Positions 59,156-64,000 of a stretch of 64,000 nucleotides of DNA are shown here, in pieces; positions within the stretch are counted from its first letter, which is position 1, and the number at the start of each line of letters is the position of its first letter. This stretch comes from JBBRYB01 sp038238115 (lineage in GTDB: Bacteria > Actinomycetota > Actinomycetes > Propionibacteriales > Nocardioidaceae): positions 6,568 through 70,567 of the forward strand of contig JBBRYB010000018.1 of NCBI GenBank assembly GCA_038238115.1. Reading direction: 5' to 3'. The position numbers and the translations under genes are program-made. The notes beneath the pieces were generated by a model. That model had not been told where the DNA came from. It ran no database searches and saw only the letters and a list, made by a program, of their open reading frames with translations.

Positions 59156-59461
59156 GTGCGTGGTCCTCCTCCGGCGCTCCTGCGAGCGCCCTGGGTGCGG
59201 TGCCGGGGCACCGCGGTTGCGGTTGTCTGCCTCGAACCGATCGAGGCCCTGACGCCGACACGTGCGCCGCTCCCCTGGTAGCCGTCGGCACGAGGCCGGG
59301 ACACCCGGAGGAGACCGGGACACACGCCCGCAGCGCTGCTGCGGAGAGTAGGCGTGCGAAGTCGGCTCGTATGGGACGAGTCGCTGTCCCTAGTGTAGGT
59401 CAAATCTCCGCGGGGCTCGACTCAGCCGTAGGACACCCCGAGCCGAGCGGAGCCGACCTCG
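59156..59461. other. Intergenic region between rpsB and the M23 peptidase gene
   Basis: 306 bp holding the rpsB leader with its two hairpins near the rpsB end. The divergent promoters should lie around 59340-59410, where the sequence becomes less GC-rich (TCCCTAGTGTAGGTCAAATC). No gene is seen. Confidence 0.5.
59173..59214 (-). promoter_or_regulatory. Two stable hairpins in the rpsB leader
   Basis: GGCGCTC-4 nt-GAGCGCC (59173-59190) and GCGGTGCC-2 nt-GGCACCGC (59197-59214) are perfect inverted repeats within 60 nt upstream of the rpsB ATG; the first lies just before the RBS. Ribosomal protein operons often have leader structures bound by their own product, so this is a candidate S2 autoregulatory site. 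Confidence 0.45.
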
Positions 59462-60358
59462 GTGTCGGTCATCCACAAGCGCGAGCTTTTCGCCGCGCCG
59501 TCCCCAGGCCAGCTCGCGAGGGTGTCATCGGTGTCCTCGCCGCACGACGCTGACGCCATGGACATCTTGCCTCGGCAGCCGCACAAGGTGGCGCTGACCG
59601 TGCTTACCGCCATGTTCTCCGCCTCCCGGGCACGTCTGGCGAGAGGCGCGCTGGTCGTCGCGGGTGCGATCTTCGCCCTGATGGCCGCTGCCCCGATCGG
59701 ACAGGCGGGCGAGCTCGTGGTCGGCGAGCACGGCTGGGTGTGGCCGCTCGATCCCGATCCGAGCGTCGTACACCGGTTCAACCCACCGCAGACACGATGG
59801 TCACCCGGTCACCGGGGCGTGGACCTGGCGGGCGCGGTCGGACAGCCCGTCCTGGCCATAGGTGCCGGGACCGTCTCCTACGCCGGCGTGCTCGCGGGCA
59901 GAGGAGTCGTCGTCGTGGTCCACGGTGTGCTGCGGTCCACCTACGAACCCGTCACTGCCAGCGTCCAGGTGGGTGACAAGGTCACTGCCGGACAGGCCAT
60001 CGGGCTGCTGCAGGCCGTCGGCTCACACTGTGCACCCGCGAGCTGTCTCCACCTAGGGCTCAGACGCGGTGCGCTTTACCTCGATCCGCTGAGCTTGCTC
60101 GGTCCTCGACCAGTCCGGCTCAAGCCGCTGTCGTCGGGCGACATGGTGGGCCTCACATCCGGCCGGCCGCCCGCCGCCGACTCGTCGACGCCTGTGGCCG
60201 CAGCCAGCGCAGCAGCGCCGGATTCCCGAGACCGGCGATTCGTCGATCGCCGCGGTCCGCCGTCCTCCCGTGTGGTGCTCATGCTCGGGGGTGCGATCGC
60301 CGCGGTTGGGGCGGTGACGATGACCCGGCTGTTGCCCCGGTCTCAGGCCCGCGGGTGA
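59462..60358 (+). CDS. M23-family cell-wall metallopeptidase
   Basis: 298 residues from a GTG at 59462 with GGAG 9 nt upstream; an ATG at 59558 is an alternative start closer to the signal helix. A membrane/signal helix (LARGALVVAGAIFALMAA) precedes an LytM-type domain: SPGHRGVDLAGAVGQPVLAI (zinc ligands His and Asp), VVVVHGVLRSTYEPV and the closing SCLHLGLRRG. A proline/alanine stretch and a second hydrophobic helix (VVLMLGGAIAAVGAVTM) end the protein. It likely trims peptidoglycan. It is divergent from rpsB, a common actinobacterial arrangement. Confidence 0.88.
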   Translation: MSVIHKRELFAAPSPGQLARVSSVSSPHDADAMDILPRQPHKVALTVLTAMFSASRARLARGALVVAGAIFALMAAAPIGQAGELVVGEHGWVWPLDPDPSVVHRFNPPQTRWSPGHRGVDLAGAVGQPVLAIGAGTVSYAGVLAGRGVVVVVHGVLRSTYEPVTASVQVGDKVTAGQAIGLLQAVGSHCAPASCLHLGLRRGALYLDPLSLLGPRPVRLKPLSSGDMVGLTSGRPPAADSSTPVAAASAAAPDSRDRRFVDRRGPPSSRVVLMLGGAIAAVGAVTMTRLLPRSQARG

Positions 60359-61275
60359 GCCTGCCGGTAGGCGGCGCGCAGCCGTTCGCTGCTCACATGG
60401 GTATAGATCTGTGTCGTCGCCAAGGAGGCGTGGCCCAGGATTTCCTGCACGACGCGAAGGTCGGCGCCGCCTTCGAGCAGATGCGTCGCGGCCGTGTGGC
60501 GAAGCCCGTGCGGCCCGAGGTCGGGTGCTCCGGGAACGTCCGCCAGGCGCACATGCACAAGAGTCCGTACGGCTCGTTGGTCGATCCGCTGTCCCCGCGC
60601 GCCCACGAAGAGCGCCGGCCCGCTTCCGGGCGCCGCCAACCCGCCGCGTCCCTCGTCCAGCCAGGCCGCGATGGCTCGGCCCGCCGGGACGCCGTACGGC
60701 ACCGAACGCTCCTTGCGCCCCTTGCCAAAAACACGCACGACCCGCCGCTCGGGGTCCACGTCGTCGACGTCGAGCCCGACGAGTTCGCCGACCCGGATCC
60801 CCGTCGCATAGAGCAACTCGAGAATGGCGGCGTCCCTGAGCCCCGTCGCGCCCTGCTGCGAAGCGTGCCCGGCGACGGCGTCAAGAAGCCCGCGGACCTG
60901 TGCGACGGTGAGCGCCTCGGGAAGACGACGATGCGGCTTCGGAGCGGCCAGCAGGGCTCCCACGTCGGTGCGCGCCCGACCGGTTTTGGCGGCCCAGGCG
61001 GTGAACACTCGCGCGGCCGTGGCCCGCCGGGCCAACGTGGTCCGTGATCTGCCCCGCGCCTGCTGGTTGGCCAGCCAGCTGCGCAGACACCGCAGATCGA
61101 GGTCCTCAACGTCTCGGCAGCCGAGTCGGGAGGCGTGCCGCATCAAGTCGACGATGTCACCGACGTAGGCACGCACGCTGTGGGCAGTGAGGTCGCGCTC
61201 GGCAACCAGGTGACGCTCGTAGTGGGCGAGATCACGGCTGAGCGGCTCGGGAAGGTCATCCGGGCTCGCCGACAC
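60343..61275 (-). CDS. xerC: Tyrosine recombinase XerC
   Basis: 310 residues from GTG at 61275. The N-terminal SAM-like domain (DLAHYERHLVAERDLTAHSV) is followed by the catalytic domain with Arg in ATGIRVGELVGL, Lys in GKGRKERSVP, HGLRHTAATHLLEGGADL (His-x-x-Arg), LGHASLATTQIYTHVS with the second His and the Tyr nucleophile. With XerD it resolves chromosome dimers at dif. Its chromosomal position beside an M23 peptidase and rpsB is that of the housekeeping XerC, not of a phage integrase. Its end overlaps the convergent M23 gene by 16 bp. Confidence 0.92.
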   Translation of the reverse strand: MSASPDDLPEPLSRDLAHYERHLVAERDLTAHSVRAYVGDIVDLMRHASRLGCRDVEDLDLRCLRSWLANQQARGRSRTTLARRATAARVFTAWAAKTGRARTDVGALLAAPKPHRRLPEALTVAQVRGLLDAVAGHASQQGATGLRDAAILELLYATGIRVGELVGLDVDDVDPERRVVRVFGKGRKERSVPYGVPAGRAIAAWLDEGRGGLAAPGSGPALFVGARGQRIDQRAVRTLVHVRLADVPGAPDLGPHGLRHTAATHLLEGGADLRVVQEILGHASLATTQIYTHVSSERLRAAYRQAHPRA

Positions 61276-61877
61276 CTGAGCATGATCTCATCTGCGCACG
61301 GCCGTCACGCCGATGCGAGCGCTGGCGTGGCGAAGCCGACACGCGAAAGTTCTCGGGATGCCGGTTTGACGTCGTCGGTGTTGAACACCCGCGCGGTCGA
61401 GCCTTGACACGGCTTCGGGTCGGTCTCGACGACTGGATGCCGGGTCGAGATAGTGACGAGCCGCCTTGCAGTGCCCCGATCCGACCGCCTGGACGGATCG
61501 CTGAGCGGTTGTCACGAACGGCTCTCGAGTCGCGCCGCCACGCCGATCGTGGGAGGGTCGCTGGGCGGTTCGCTCGACAAAGCGCCGCTCGAAGGAGCAT
61601 CCGTCGGTGTGTCCGTGGGACCATTCGTGCGCGGTGCCGTGGTCGGGGTGGCGGTTGTCCTCGTCCACCGAGGGGCTGCACGTACTGGACTCGCTGCACC
61701 GAGCTGGTCGGCGTGCCGCCCAGGCGCCTATCGGCGCCACGCGACGCCCGCGACGGCGGGATCCCGACGTGCGACCCGAAACAGGTGACCGGACCGATCA
61801 GGGATCGAGAGGCGCGGACCCCCGAGCCGCAGCTAGCGTGTCCGCGAAGGCGACCCCGCCCAACAGATGGAGACACG
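61276..61877. other. 602-bp gap between xerC and the UvrA-like gene
   Basis: Several short frames are open here on both strands but none has a recognisable domain, codon pattern or RBS that I can defend. In many relatives dprA lies near this point; no trace of it is visible. The region should hold divergent promoters for xerC and the UvrA-like gene. Confidence 0.5.

Positions 61878-64000
<2,123 letters not shown>

Noticed and set aside
57032..59281. Open frame of 749 codons on the plus strand antisense to tsf and rpsB
   Set aside because: Shadow of two essential genes; the translation is low-complexity and matches no family.
60343..61275. XerC-like recombinase as a phage or island integrase
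   Set aside because: Its position beside the M23 peptidase and rpsB, and the absence of phage genes or an att/tRNA site, point to housekeeping XerC.

Overview
The window looks like chromosomal DNA of a high-GC Gram-positive bacterium (Actinomycetota, possibly Nocardioidaceae or a relative; this placement is inferred from gene content and not tested). The signs are very high G+C, many GTG starts, ATGA/GTGA-coupled genes, likely leaderless promoters (a -10 box 6-7 nt before the start codon), PadR/TetR/Lrp local regulators, and the housekeeping order rpsB-tsf-pyrH-frr-cdsA-rlmN-dxr-rseP-ispG, all on the minus strand.

That housekeeping block is the backbone of the window but is broken into three pieces that keep order and strand: ispG-rseP-dxr (1.5-5.3 kb), rlmN (42.5-43.6 kb) and cdsA-frr-pyrH-tsf-rpsB (54.7-59.2 kb), with an M23 peptidase gene, xerC and a UvrA-like ATPase beyond it. 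About 37 kb and 11 kb of accessory genes sit in the two gaps.

0-1.5 kb: a minus-strand cassette of a ribbon-helix-helix regulator, a two-domain VOC protein and an MFS exporter cut by the window edge, coupled by stop/start overlaps. 5.4-9.1 kb: an ABC-2 exporter divergent from a NarL-type two-component system. 9.2-29.5 kb: a large amine/diamine catabolic region with two complete PotABCD-type ABC importers, two class III aminotransferases, an amino-aldehyde dehydrogenase, a saccharopine-dehydrogenase-family enzyme, a ureohydrolase (agmatinase-like), a glutaryl-CoA dehydrogenase-like enzyme, a DAO-family oxidase and an Lrp regulator. Together they suggest uptake of putrescine/cadaverine-like amines and oxidation towards succinate or glutaryl-CoA. 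29.6-33.7 kb: PTS-dependent dihydroxyacetone kinase dhaK-dhaL-dhaM, where DhaM carries its own HPr and a full-length Enzyme I. 33.9-41.0 kb: prpE, then a DUF4331 - TPR - NicO-type metal transporter operon with an extraordinary His/Asp-rich loop. 41.5-43.6 kb: RIO-like kinase and rlmN.

44-54.5 kb: an ABC-2 exporter with a LolA-like secreted protein, a SpoU methyltransferase, an SMR pump with its TetR regulator and a clear operator, a decayed BNR/Ycf48-like gene next to a repeat-bearing secreted protein, an alpha/beta hydrolase, and a TetR - GcvT-like - PYROXD2/CrtI-like oxidoreductase cluster.

Two families of dispersed palindromic DNA are visible: a REP-like element of about 50 bp (3 copies, 9.1 and 29.5 kb) and a 96-bp MITE-like element (3 copies, 33.8, 43.8 and 49.7 kb), one copy with perfect 17-bp terminal inverted repeats. 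All copies are intergenic or in decayed sequence. No rRNA, tRNA, CRISPR array, transposase or prophage genes were recognised.
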